DNA from: Pseudomonadota bacterium | GTDB lineage: Bacteria; Pseudomonadota; Alphaproteobacteria; Caulobacterales; Caulobacteraceae | Assembly: GCA_023451375.1 (NCBI GenBank) | Contig: JAEXZS010000059.1 | Coordinates: 1 to 55,272 of the forward strand | Length of the DNA stretch: 55,272 nucleotides | Direction: 5' to 3' | Part shown: one piece after another, positions 24,481 through 33,300 of the stretch | Position numbering within the stretch: position 1 is the stretch's first letter | How the letters are laid out: every line of letters starts with the position of its first letter | Notes under the pieces: model-generated | Told to the model about the DNA's origin: nothing | Seen by the model: the letters and a program-made list of their open reading frames with translations, nothing else | The model's database searches: none | Translations under genes and position numbers: made by a program

Positions 24481-25728
24481 ATGCAGGTCCGAACCGCCAT
24501 TGAGGTGCGCCTCGCCCAAGCGTCGAAGGATGACGTCTCGACCTTGAGAGTGCGCCTTCCGCAGAGGTTGAAGTCGGACAAGACCAGCGTCCGGATCGCC
24601 ATGTTCCAGAGGCTCGCGGCCTCTCGTCTGTTCGCCTATGGGGACCGCGCCGGCTGTCTGCGCGCGGCCCAGAACCGCTCGGGTCGTCCCTTCCGTCTCG
24701 ACGTCCGGCAGCGCGTCACGGTCAAGGCCCTGGTGTCCCGACACATGGGCAAGGGGTTCGCCCAGGGCGCGGCGCTCGCCGCCCATATCGCCTATCTCGG
24801 TCGCATGGGCGCGGGCGAGGATGGCGAGCGGGCCGCCTTCTTCGGACCGGTGCGTGAGGGGGGCGATGCGGCCGGCGCCACGGAAGGCTGGGCGAAGGAC
24901 AGGCACCATTTCCGCTTCATCATTTCGCCTGAGCACGGCGATCGGATTTCGGACCTGAAGGCCTACACCCGGGAGGTCATGTCGAGGGTCGCCGACGACC
25001 TTGGAGAACCGGGTCTGAACTGGATCGCCGTCTGCCATTTCGACACCGACCAGCCGCACGCCCATGTGCTGGTTCGGGGACGAAGAGGCGATGGCCGGGA
25101 CCTCGTGATCCCGCGCGACTACATCGGCTACGGCTTTCGCGCCCGCGCGCAGGAAGTCGCCCAGGAGCGGCTCGGAGACCTCAGCCGCCAGGATGCTGAA
25201 CGGCGGGTCTGGCGTGAGACCGAGGCCGACCGTTTCACCGCCTTCGACCGCCGTCTCCTGGCGGCCGCGGACAACAACGGCTGTGTCGATGACGGGATTG
25301 GGGGCACCGACGCCTGGACAGCCCTGACCCGGGGACGGTTGCGCCATCTGGAGACCCTGGGCCTCGCCTTACGAACAGGGCGACGCTTCCGACTGGCCCC
25401 GGATATGGAAGCTCGACTTCGGAGGCTGCAGCTTTCGAAGGACGTCATTCGCACCCTCAACCAACGGCGTCTTGACGGCGCGCGGTCGGCGGAACAGCTG
25501 GGCAAGGCGCCGGTGCAAGGCAAGGTCGTGAAAGCCGGCTTCCACGACGAACTGGGCGGCTCCCCCTATGTGGTAGTGCGCGCCGCTGACGGCTCCGAAC
25601 ACTATGGCCGGCTGGGCGTGGGCAAGACCCCGCCGGCCGTGGGAAAAGCGGTCACGCTTTCGCTCGATGCGCGCGGCTTCGCCCAGGTCCTCAGCGGCAA
25701 GCAGCTGGGTCAGGATCTGGGTCGGTGA
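24481..25728 (+). CDS. Relaxase (VirD2-like / DUF3363 type), short C-terminus
   Basis: 415 residues from the ATG at 24481 (GGAG upstream); an ATG at 24601 would leave 375. The relaxase core is visible: VKALVSRHMGKG, HFRFIISPEHG, then the metal and catalytic segment HFDTDQPHAHV at residues 186-196. The HETLG-like RLRHLETLGLA and GRFRLAPDMEARLRRL regions start the DUF3363 part, and GFHDELGGSPYVVVRAADGSEHY matches its middle. Family members I know run to 600 residues or more. Here the frame stops after VLSGKQLGQDLGR, and the SRAP gene occupies the following DNA, so the C-terminal third appears lost or naturally absent. Confidence 0.75.
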   Translation: MQVRTAIEVRLAQASKDDVSTLRVRLPQRLKSDKTSVRIAMFQRLAASRLFAYGDRAGCLRAAQNRSGRPFRLDVRQRVTVKALVSRHMGKGFAQGAALAAHIAYLGRMGAGEDGERAAFFGPVREGGDAAGATEGWAKDRHHFRFIISPEHGDRISDLKAYTREVMSRVADDLGEPGLNWIAVCHFDTDQPHAHVLVRGRRGDGRDLVIPRDYIGYGFRARAQEVAQERLGDLSRQDAERRVWRETEADRFTAFDRRLLAAADNNGCVDDGIGGTDAWTALTRGRLRHLETLGLALRTGRRFRLAPDMEARLRRLQLSKDVIRTLNQRRLDGARSAEQLGKAPVQGKVVKAGFHDELGGSPYVVVRAADGSEHYGRLGVGKTPPAVGKAVTLSLDARGFAQVLSGKQLGQDLGR

Positions 25729-25741
25729 CGATTTGCCGAAC

Positions 25742-26320
25742 TCATGCCGCTTCTGGGAAGACCTTCTCGACAGACAGGTTGCCTTCCGGCAGGGCGCGCA
25801 GCAGCTCGGCCTCGGGTTTGCGCAGGTCCAGCCAATCGAGGGCCGCATCGGGTCTCAGCAGGACGATCTGGCGGTCGTGGTAGGGGGCGATGTCCGGTCC
25901 CGGCTCGGTGGTGAGCATGGCGAAGGCGCCGTCTCGAACCAGACCGGCGACCCAGAAGATCGGCGCGTCGGCCATGGTGAACCGCCACTTGGTTTTGCGC
26001 TTCTGACCCGGCTCGGCGTCGGTGAACTCGAAGAAGCCGTCGGCGGGGATCAGGCAGCGGGTGACGCCGTCGAAGGATCGACCGTCGGATCGGAAGTTGA
26101 ACACGGGTCTTCCCTGTGGCGACTTCCAGGCCCAGGGTGACACGATCAACTGCGGGCCGTCGGGGCCCCGGGTGATAATGGGCGCCCGGTCGCCGATACG
26201 GATCGAGGCCATGGGTCCGAAATTGGGCATGCCGCCGGGGAAGACGAGACGGTCGCCAGTTCGGTTGAAGGTCTCGATCACCTCGTCGAACGGCAGGATG
26301 AGCTGATACTCGTTGCACAT
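25742..26320 (-). CDS. SOS response-associated peptidase (SRAP/HMCES family)
   Basis: 192 residues with the SRAP catalytic set: Cys2 exposed after Met removal (MCNEY), N75 in FNFRSD, E98 in IPADGFFEF and H148 in APYHDRQIVLL. The family forms a covalent crosslink with abasic sites in single-stranded DNA. It would protect transferred ssDNA or the template of error-prone synthesis. It is divergent from imuA across an SOS box located 152 nt from its start, so it may share damage induction. It abuts the relaxase 3' end (13-nt gap, convergent). Confidence 0.9.
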   Translation of the reverse strand: MCNEYQLILPFDEVIETFNRTGDRLVFPGGMPNFGPMASIRIGDRAPIITRGPDGPQLIVSPWAWKSPQGRPVFNFRSDGRSFDGVTRCLIPADGFFEFTDAEPGQKRKTKWRFTMADAPIFWVAGLVRDGAFAMLTTEPGPDIAPYHDRQIVLLRPDAALDWLDLRKPEAELLRALPEGNLSVEKVFPEAA

Positions 26321-26471
26321 GCGGGCCTCCGTCTTTGATCCATTGATCGCCGACTCCTGAAGAAATGCCAGCGGCCACCATCTCCAGGCGTTCCAAGGGG
26401 TGGTCCACAGAGCCCCCGGACACGGGGATAAGGGATCGGCGACGGTTGACTCTTCGCTCGATCCAGAACCA

Positions 26472-26486
26472 GAACATTACAAGAAC
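26472..26486. promoter_or_regulatory. LexA SOS box upstream of imuA
   Basis: GAAC-ATTACAA-GAAC is an exact match to the alphaproteobacterial LexA site GAAC-N7-GAAC. It ends 31 nt before the imuA start. It could also act on the divergent SRAP gene. Confidence 0.85.
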
Positions 26487-26517
26487 ATTTATCAGCCTTG
26501 GAAACAGGAGGCTTCTC

Positions 26518-27276
26518 ATGCACGCCAGCCCGCCTGCCGGGCTCGACGGTTTGCGCGACCGAATACGCGCCCTAGAGCAAGGGAGCCGAAGCACCACGGG
26601 CATCCTCCCGTTCGGGGTTCGCGACCTCGACCAACACCTGCCCGGCGGCGGTCTGTCGCTCGGCGCCCTTCACGAGGTCGCCGGCGGAGGTGAGGAGGCC
26701 GTGGACGGCGCCGCCGCAGCCCTGTTCGCGGCCGGGATCGCAGCCCGGCGGCCCGGCCAGGTGTTGTGGTGCGTGACCCGCCCCGACCTCTTCGCTCCGG
26801 CCCTGCGTCAGGCCGGTCTGGGGCCGGACCGGGTGATCTATGTCGAGGCCGGGGACGAGCCTTCCCTTCTCGCCTGTTTCGAGGAAGGCCTTCGTCACCC
26901 CGGTCTGGCCGCCGTCGTGGCCGAGACCGCTCGCCTCAGTCTCGTGGCGTCCCGACGGCTGCAGCTGGCCGCCGAAGACTCGGGCGGCCTGGGTCTGGCG
27001 GTGCGGCGATGGCGGCGGGCTTCGGACGCCGCCGACTTCGGCCAGCACACCGCCTCCGCCACTCGCTGGCGGATCAGCCCGGCCCCCTCCTCGCCCTTGC
27101 CCGTGCCTGGCGTGGGGCGGGCGCGCTGGTTTGTCGAACTCATCCGTTGTCGCGGCGCCGAGGCCGCGGATTTCACCCTGGAAGCCTGTGATGAGACGGG
27201 TCGTCTCGCTCTACCTGCCGAACTGGCCCGTCGATCGTCTGCGACGCGGACTGGCGGACGCCGCGCCGCCGCCTGA
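26518..27276 (+). CDS. imuA: ImuA (SulA/RecA-like mutasome subunit)
   Basis: 252 residues from the ATG at 26518, with CAGGAGG 6 nt upstream. It shows the RecA-like pattern of ImuA: ILPFGVRDLDQHLPGGGLSLGALHEVAGGGEEAVDGAA, then GQVLWCVTRPDLFAPAL, then VIYVEAGDEPSLLACFEEGLRHPGLAAVVAE. The Walker A lysine is not evident. It works with ImuB and DnaE2 in SOS mutagenesis. The 3' end overlaps imuB by 86 nt in another frame. Confidence 0.9.
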   Translation: MHASPPAGLDGLRDRIRALEQGSRSTTGILPFGVRDLDQHLPGGGLSLGALHEVAGGGEEAVDGAAAALFAAGIAARRPGQVLWCVTRPDLFAPALRQAGLGPDRVIYVEAGDEPSLLACFEEGLRHPGLAAVVAETARLSLVASRRLQLAAEDSGGLGLAVRRWRRASDAADFGQHTASATRWRISPAPSSPLPVPGVGRARWFVELIRCRGAEAADFTLEACDETGRLALPAELARRSSATRTGGRRAAA

Positions 27277-28711
27277 ACTTCCCCTGATCCTCGCGGGTCG
27301 GTCTGGACGGCGCCGCATCGTGCTCGCCGCCAACACGGCAGCCCGGGTCCAGGGTGCGCGCGTCGGCATGGCGGCGACCCAGGCCCAGGCCCTCATCGCC
27401 GGCCTCGACGTTCGGGCGGCGGACCCGGCGGGCGACGAGGCCGCACTGCGCCGTCTCGCCGTCTGGGCCATGCGCCGGTACGCCCCCGTCTGCCAGCCCG
27501 ATCCGCCGGACGGCCTCGCCATCGACGCCACCGGGGCCGCCCACCTTCAAGGCGGCGAGGCCGCCATGCTGGCGGACATGATCCGCCGCCTGAAGGAGGA
27601 AGGCATTGAGGCCGACGCCGCGATCGGTCCGACCTATGGCTCAGCCCATGCCGTCGTCCGCTTCCGGCGCGCGCACCGTATGATCGCGCCCGACGCCGTT
27701 GACGCCGCTATCGGAGGATTGCCGCTGGCGGCGCTGCGGCTTCCAGAGGCCTTGATCGCCAATCTGAACCGGATGGGCTTCGACCGGATCGCCGACGTCG
27801 CTCACCGGCCTCGGGCGCCTCTCACGCTTCGGTTCGGTCATGACCTCGGCCGTCGCATCGATCAGGCCTATGGGCGCGTGGAAGAACCGCTCATCCCGGT
27901 CGAGGCGCCAGAGATCCCGACGGTGTCGCGGGTCTTCGGTGAGCCGATCGGCGCGCCAGAAACCCTTGAGCGCCATGTCACGGCGCTCACTTCGGAACTG
28001 TGCGCGGCGTTGGAAACCCTGGGCCTGGGAGCCAAGCGGCTGGACTGGTTGTGCGTCCGGGTCGACAACCACGTTGAGTCGCAGAGGGTGGGCCTGGCCC
28101 GACCGACCCGGGACGCGGTCCGGCTATCGCGCCTGTTGACCGATCGGATCGAAAAGATCGATCCCGGGTTCGGCATCGAGCGCATGACCCTGTCCGCAAT
28201 CCAGGCCGAACCCCTTCATTGGCGGCCGGGCGAGAGCGCCCTGGGCGAGGCCGAGGCGCCAGACCTGTCGGATCTCGTCGATGTGCTGTCCAATCGGATC
28301 GGCGCCCAGCGCCTTTACCGACTGGTGCCGGTCGAAAGCGACGTGCCCGAACGTTCCGTCGGGAAGGCTCCGCCCCTGTCCGACGTCCTGATCCTGGACT
28401 GGACGCCGGACTGGCCCCGTCCGGCGAGATTGCTGAAGCGACCCGAGCCCGTCGAGACGATGGCGCTCTTACCCGACAATCCGCCGGCCCACTTCACCTG
28501 GCGGGGTGTACGCCGCCGCGTGGTACGCGCCGACGGTCCAGAGCGGATTTTCGGAGAATGGCGGCGGCGCGACGCGGAAGTCTGGGCGGTCAGGGACTAT
28601 TTCCAGGTCGAGGACGAGGCGGGACGGCGATTCTGGTTGTTCAGAGCGGGTGACGGCGAAGATGGTCGGACCGGGTCGCAGGCTTGGTTCATCCATGGAC
28701 TGTTTGGATGA
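27191..28711 (+). CDS. imuB: ImuB (inactive Y-family polymerase, mutasome adaptor)
   Basis: 506 residues from the ATG at 27191. The Y-family fold is recognisable (VVSLYLPNWPVDRL at the start; GIEADAAIGPTYGSAHAVVRF; LPLAALRLPEALIANLNRMGFDRIADV for the helix-hairpin-helix). The catalytic acidic pair of active Y polymerases is not found at the start, as in all ImuB. The segment IGAQRLYRLVPVESDVPERS is typical of the C-terminal part. The protein bridges DnaE2 and the sliding clamp. In relatives dnaE2 follows directly; here a 4.6-kb insert intervenes. Confidence 0.92.
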   Translation: MRRVVSLYLPNWPVDRLRRGLADAAPPPELPLILAGRSGRRRIVLAANTAARVQGARVGMAATQAQALIAGLDVRAADPAGDEAALRRLAVWAMRRYAPVCQPDPPDGLAIDATGAAHLQGGEAAMLADMIRRLKEEGIEADAAIGPTYGSAHAVVRFRRAHRMIAPDAVDAAIGGLPLAALRLPEALIANLNRMGFDRIADVAHRPRAPLTLRFGHDLGRRIDQAYGRVEEPLIPVEAPEIPTVSRVFGEPIGAPETLERHVTALTSELCAALETLGLGAKRLDWLCVRVDNHVESQRVGLARPTRDAVRLSRLLTDRIEKIDPGFGIERMTLSAIQAEPLHWRPGESALGEAEAPDLSDLVDVLSNRIGAQRLYRLVPVESDVPERSVGKAPPLSDVLILDWTPDWPRPARLLKRPEPVETMALLPDNPPAHFTWRGVRRRVVRADGPERIFGEWRRRDAEVWAVRDYFQVEDEAGRRFWLFRAGDGEDGRTGSQAWFIHGLFG

Positions 28712-28750
28712 TCGGTTGTCGCGTCAGTCCGGCGCGGCCTCGTTGGCCGC

Positions 28751-30781
28751 TTAGGGATCGGTTTCCTCAGCCAACCAATGCGAGGGAATTAGGAAATCGG
28801 CCTCACCGCGCCAGTTGGCCACCTCCTTGACGCCCTCGATGTCGCCCCATGCATGATGATCGGCGTGATCCAGCACGATGATCTGCAAGCGGGAATTAAA
28901 CGACCCGTGCGCGCGAGCGAGGCTCGCGAAAATCTTGCGCGTACTCTCTAGGTCGCCAAGCCGGCCTTTGCGCTGACGAGCGGCGCCAATCGGCTCTTCC
29001 GGCTCGTCGAGAGCGGCTTCGCCGGTGACGATCTGCTCGAAGGTGTCGCTGGGAAAATAGACTTGGCTCGGCTGATCGATGACGAGGAAGGTCGGCACCG
29101 GATTGTTCTGAAGACGATTGAGGAAGACCCCGTGAAGCGCGAGCAGGGCGGCGAGATGGTAGGCCATCCAGTTCTCCCCACTTCCGATCTCCCAGAGGAA
29201 ATCCGCGCCCTTGGCGCCTTCGCGTTCAAACCGGAGATTCAGCTCGCGTTCGTCGAGCATGGGACGGCCTTCGGCACCTTCTATCCCGAGATGCTCGATG
29301 AACCTGACGATGTAGCTCGAGATGCGCGCATGGACGTCCGAGGCGCGGCGGCGGCGTTCTTCGTCATTGCCCTGCCGCTCGATATCCCGGATGTCGCCCC
29401 GAAGCTTGGCGACCTGAGCCTCCACACCCTCGTCGCCTTGGACATCACCCAGCATGCGCAGGGCCTGTTCGGTCGATCCGATAAATCTGAAGATGTTCTC
29501 CAGGCTCTGCGACTGACCGCGCTCCTTGTCGACCTGCGCCTCGAACTCACGCCGGGTGCGTTGTAGGGCCTGAAGGTCGTTCTCCGCCTGGAGCAGGGAG
29601 CCCTGAACAGCGATAAGGTCACGATCGACCATCGGCCGAGCGCCCGCTGCGCCGGTTGAGAGGCTCTGCAGTTCGGCGATAGGTCCGTTCAGTTCTTCGA
29701 GGGCGTCCTTTGCCGCGTCGGTCTCTGATCCGCACAGAACGCAGGATTCTCCGGCGACATGAGCCTTGAACCAGCCGACACCCTTCACGCTCGCTGACTG
29801 CTCGGCCAGCACGTCGGCATAGTCGCCCACTGACCGGGACAGGCTGCGCAACTTGCGTAGGCGACGCCGTTCGGCGCCGATCTTCTGGTCGAGCGCCTGC
29901 TCCTGGCGACGGATGTCGTCCAGCCGGGTCACTGCAGCGGTGACCCGGCCGGGGGCGGCGACGGACTGACCGCCGGCGGCGACCACCTCGGCGAGTACTG
30001 ACAGCAGTCCGCGCAGGTCACCGGGCGGTTCTCCGGGCGGCACAAGACTTAGCTCCTGGGCGCGAAAGAAGGCGCCGCGGGCGTTTGCGCTCCAGTTGTC
30101 GATGGCGTTACGCCGGGTCCGCAGCTCCGTCTCGACCTTGCGCAGCTCGTCGCGCAGCAACCGGAGGCGATGAAGCCTCACCAGGTCTTCATTGGTGACG
30201 ATCCCCAGGGCCAGAGGCAGCACATGGCGCAGGGTCTCGCGATGCTCCGAAGAGTCCGCCTTGAAGAAGAGCGTGTAAGGATTGGCCACCACATGTTGCG
30301 GCAGGAGGTTGAAGGCGGCCAGATCGCGAAAACTCGCCCGCCCACCGAAGCCTTTGTCCCTCTCCGGATCGAGCGCCAGATTGGACAGGCCGGAATAGAT
30401 GTCGAGCAGGGCTTTAAGGCGCGCGACGTTGGAGTTCGCCGCCGGGCGCATGGGCAGAGGCTGCTCCACCTCAGTTCCCTGTTGCAGCCATATCTCCTCG
30501 GACACCTGACGCGCCGCCGGCTTGGGTCGGGCGATCCTCATGAGACCGGCATCGGTTTCAATGGTCAGCCCGAACCACGAAACCGCATTACGGATCACAC
30601 CCACGGCAATCGAGCAGGAGCCCGAACCGAGCACATAGTCGATAATATTGACGATCGAGGATTTGCCGGTCCCGCTCCAACCGGTCACCACCGATACCGC
30701 GCCCGGGTCGAAGGTCAGAGTCCGGGGCTCGAAACGAACGTCTTCCGGCCAGATGATGATTTCGCGGATGAAGAGCTTCAT
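28751..30781 (-). CDS. DUF3732 SMC/Rad50-like ATPase of an ABC three-component system
   Basis: 676 residues. Walker A GWSGTGKS at 34-41, a long coiled coil with a CVLCGS zinc-hook-like CxxC near residue 347, an ABC signature-like GSGENWMAYHLA near 533 and a Walker-B-like FLVIDQPSQVYFP near 567. This is the DUF3732 ATPase described in ABC-3C conflict systems with a middle component and an effector, both present directly upstream on the same strand. Note Q rather than E after the Walker B Asp in the LVIDQPS segment, as is usual for the family. It is the last gene of the operon and ends 40 nt from imuB, tail to tail. Confidence 0.88.
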   Translation of the reverse strand: MKLFIREIIIWPEDVRFEPRTLTFDPGAVSVVTGWSGTGKSSIVNIIDYVLGSGSCSIAVGVIRNAVSWFGLTIETDAGLMRIARPKPAARQVSEEIWLQQGTEVEQPLPMRPAANSNVARLKALLDIYSGLSNLALDPERDKGFGGRASFRDLAAFNLLPQHVVANPYTLFFKADSSEHRETLRHVLPLALGIVTNEDLVRLHRLRLLRDELRKVETELRTRRNAIDNWSANARGAFFRAQELSLVPPGEPPGDLRGLLSVLAEVVAAGGQSVAAPGRVTAAVTRLDDIRRQEQALDQKIGAERRRLRKLRSLSRSVGDYADVLAEQSASVKGVGWFKAHVAGESCVLCGSETDAAKDALEELNGPIAELQSLSTGAAGARPMVDRDLIAVQGSLLQAENDLQALQRTRREFEAQVDKERGQSQSLENIFRFIGSTEQALRMLGDVQGDEGVEAQVAKLRGDIRDIERQGNDEERRRRASDVHARISSYIVRFIEHLGIEGAEGRPMLDERELNLRFEREGAKGADFLWEIGSGENWMAYHLAALLALHGVFLNRLQNNPVPTFLVIDQPSQVYFPSDTFEQIVTGEAALDEPEEPIGAARQRKGRLGDLESTRKIFASLARAHGSFNSRLQIIVLDHADHHAWGDIEGVKEVANWRGEADFLIPSHWLAEETDP

Positions 30782-30784
30782 GGA

Positions 30785-31279
30785 TCAGAACTCGATGTTC
30801 AGCTGTCGCTGAGCGGCCTCAAAGCCGTCCATGGCGAACCAGGTCCCGAGCCGCTTAGCGGCGCCCAAGACGTGAGAGACCGGGGGCTCGAGATCCCGGA
30901 TAGCTAGCGGAAGATCGGCGCCGCTCATCGCCCTGAAGCGGGGGAAGCCTTCGCCTCCCTCGCGGATCAAAAGGCCCGAAGCGACACCGACCTGCAGAGC
31001 CTTGAGCGCGGTGTCCGCGTGCGCCTCGACGCGGCGTTGCAGGCCCGCGAGCAAATCGGGCCGCTCCACCACGGCCTTGAGGAACCCGCTGTCGAAATTC
31101 ATGCCATGAATCTTGTCCACCGTCGCGCGGTGGAGAAGCAGGGCGGCGCTGACGACAAAGACGGGCAGGATCGGCGGCGCGCCATGGTCCTTGCCGGCGT
31201 GGCGCTGGGCGACATGCCAGAAGGCGCTGGCCATCAGGGCCGGGTTTCTGGCCAACAGTTCCTCGTGATCAATCTTCAC
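30785..31279 (-). CDS. ABC-3C system middle component
   Basis: 164 residues, helical throughout (LLARNPALMASAFWHVAQRH; FVVSAALLLHRATVDKI; VERPDLLAGLQRRVEAHADTAL), the pattern of the small middle-component proteins. It lies between the nuclease effector (11-nt overlap) and the DUF3732 ATPase (3-nt gap). Position and length support the call as much as sequence does. In these systems it is thought to connect the ATPase sensor with the effector. Confidence 0.75.
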   Translation of the reverse strand: MKIDHEELLARNPALMASAFWHVAQRHAGKDHGAPPILPVFVVSAALLLHRATVDKIHGMNFDSGFLKAVVERPDLLAGLQRRVEAHADTALKALQVGVASGLLIREGGEGFPRFRAMSGADLPLAIRDLEPPVSHVLGAAKRLGTWFAMDGFEAAQRQLNIEF

Positions 31280-32450
31280 CGGCTGGCTCCGGAGAATAGC
31301 TCGGGTCCCACCAGACCTGATTCTCGTCCGCCAGACGGTGGTAATGGCCCGAGGTCATGTAGAGCTCGGCGCAGGGCTGACCGTCCAGCGGTTCCTGGTG
31401 ATCGTAGGTGGCGTCGGCAAGCACCGCTTGTCCGATCTCCGTCGGCGGCCTGGGCTTCATCTCCCGGGTTCGCCGCCGCATCAGATTTTGCCATCGGGTG
31501 CGCAGGCGGTCGCCTCGATCACGCCATTCCCGGTCGGCGACCTCGCCCTCGATCACCAGCCGGTGCTTTTCGGCGTTGAACTTCAGGAAATGATCGACGG
31601 CGTCCACGACATCCTCGTCCTCGGCTTCGATCCGGCCGAGGTGCTCGACGAATGTCCGTGACAAGGCGCCGGCGCGATCGGCGTCGGACACACGGACGTC
31701 CGAAGCCGCCCTCGGAAGAAGGCGGCTGCGCGCCTGGCGGGCCTGGAGAGCATCTTTCTGCAGCAGGACCGCAGCCCGCGACACCATGCCGGGGCGACCC
31801 GCATCCCACTCCTCACGCACCAGCCGTGTCAGCCATCCAAGCAGACCGTCCAGAATGTCCTCCGCATTCGCCCTGGGACTTAAACCGAGGCCGTTCGCCA
31901 TGGCGGCGCGATCCTCTGTCGGGTCGCCGGCCTCGACGATCTCGATGCGTCCGATCAGGTCGAGCAGTTCATCGTCGGAGCGTTGGAGCACCCGGTCGAT
32001 CAACTCCTGCGCCTGTGTGACCTTGGTGGTTTTCTTGGATGGCGCCGTGCCTTCGGCTCGCAGGGCGACCAATACCTCCGCCGCGCTCGCCTCGCCAAGC
32101 TTGCGCTTCTTCAAGAGGGTGGAAATGGCGGTCTCCACAGGCCGATTAACGAAGAAGAGATATCGCTCGCAGGAGATCGCCTCTGGCGCTTCTTGCTGAA
32201 GCAACCAGATTTCCAGCGTGCGCCAGATCGCCTTGCTGCGGTCAGAGAGCAACCGGGCGCTGGGCGTCGCCGTGCTCTTGTCCTGTTCCTGAATGACCGC
32301 CTTACCGTCCTTGAGGACGACCACGTCGTCCAGATGTTCCACGGCGATCACGGTCCCCACACCGGCATGGGCCAGATGGTGAAGCGCCCTTTCCAGTTGA
32401 AGGATGTAGCCGGCCGCCTGGGGCGCCGCCGTGTTGTTTATCGCCGCCAA
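31269..32450 (-). CDS. ABC-3C effector with N-terminal nuclease-like domain
   Basis: 393 residues. The opening NNTAAPQAAGYILQLERALHHLA and E38-H-L-D41-D42-V-V-V, then Q54-E-Q56-D-K58, resembles the DUF4297/Cap4-type PD-(D/E)XK nuclease (D...QxK). A long helical region and an ABC-3C C-terminal domain follow. The only start that keeps this N-terminus is the TTG at 32450, since a TAG stop lies 9 nt upstream and no ATG or GTG occurs before the nuclease motifs. It is the first gene of the three-gene operon. The probable role is DNA cleavage on infection, by analogy. Confidence 0.75.
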   Translation of the reverse strand: MAAINNTAAPQAAGYILQLERALHHLAHAGVGTVIAVEHLDDVVVLKDGKAVIQEQDKSTATPSARLLSDRSKAIWRTLEIWLLQQEAPEAISCERYLFFVNRPVETAISTLLKKRKLGEASAAEVLVALRAEGTAPSKKTTKVTQAQELIDRVLQRSDDELLDLIGRIEIVEAGDPTEDRAAMANGLGLSPRANAEDILDGLLGWLTRLVREEWDAGRPGMVSRAAVLLQKDALQARQARSRLLPRAASDVRVSDADRAGALSRTFVEHLGRIEAEDEDVVDAVDHFLKFNAEKHRLVIEGEVADREWRDRGDRLRTRWQNLMRRRTREMKPRPPTEIGQAVLADATYDHQEPLDGQPCAELYMTSGHYHRLADENQVWWDPSYSPEPAGED

Positions 32451-32635
32451 CCCCCGACCCTAACTTCAACGGCGTTCCGCTTCGCCGGACAGCGGTTAGT
32501 TGTACGGATTCCTGCAAGAACGCCAATAGCTGGCTGGGATTACATCCCGAACTCCCGGCAGCCTCGAAAGTTGGGATAGCGCAGTTCTGCCTTACCCGTC
32601 TAGATTGTCGACAGGGCTGGATCGGAGCACGGGAC

Positions 32636-33265
32636 GTGGAGCATTACACAAGCCGGGTGCGCGACAGCATCCTGCCCCTGTCCGTCGCCAAAACCTTGCC
32701 GGCGGCGTTCCGGGAATGGCGGTTCACCGAGCGGACCGAGGATCACGGCGCGCCGGTCGAGACCTGTCGCCTCTGCGGTCAGGAAGGGCTCCGCTACCAC
32801 TTCGAGATCGGCAACGAGCGGACCGACGAGACCCTTTGGGTCGGGTCACACTGCATTCTCAAATTCGACGTCGCCATCGTCCAGGAAGGACGACGACTCA
32901 CCGCGCAGGAGGCCAAGCGCCGACTGGCCGAACTGACCAACGAAATGCAGCTCAAGGCCTGCATCGCCGCGCTGGAGAAGCTGGCTGCCGCGGAAAACAA
33001 CGCGATCCTTGAAGGCGCCCTGGAGTACTACAAGCGGCATGAGACATTGACGCCGAAATACGCAAATGTGGTCTTCTGGCGTCTGAAGACCAATGGGATC
33101 GACCACCAGCCAAGCTTCTTCAAGGTCGAGCTCAAACGTCAGCAGCACATCGACGATTTACAGTCGATGTCCACCGGACGCGTACACAGGTTCTGGGCAG
33201 CGCTTAGTCCTGCCCAGCGAAAGAAGGCCATCGCGCTCGGTCACACGCCACCGCCCTCTGAATAA
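32636..33265 (+). CDS. Hypothetical protein with a Cys-rich N-terminal motif
   Basis: 209 residues from the GTG at 32636 (GGAG 8 nt upstream). The N-terminal third contains CRLCGQEGLRYHFEIGN followed by LWVGSHCILKF, i.e. C-x2-C then a single Cys, suggesting a small metal-binding fold. The rest is helical and basic (LSPAQRKKAIAL). I do not recognise a named family. It is divergent from the ABC-3C operon and lies 68 nt before dnaE2 on the same strand. The intergenic DNA before dnaE2 carries its own SOS box, so this gene is probably transcribed separately and may be part of the insert that splits the mutasome. Confidence 0.7.
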   Translation: MEHYTSRVRDSILPLSVAKTLPAAFREWRFTERTEDHGAPVETCRLCGQEGLRYHFEIGNERTDETLWVGSHCILKFDVAIVQEGRRLTAQEAKRRLAELTNEMQLKACIAALEKLAAAENNAILEGALEYYKRHETLTPKYANVVFWRLKTNGIDHQPSFFKVELKRQQHIDDLQSMSTGRVHRFWAALSPAQRKKAIALGHTPPPSE

Positions 33266-33300
33266 GAAAGTGACCTCACTTTCCTAGCGCTGAAGAATGT

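Noticed and set aside
26518..28711. A frameshift between imuA and imuB
   Set aside because: The 86-nt overlap in a different frame is expected; imuA ends and imuB starts with their usual sequences.
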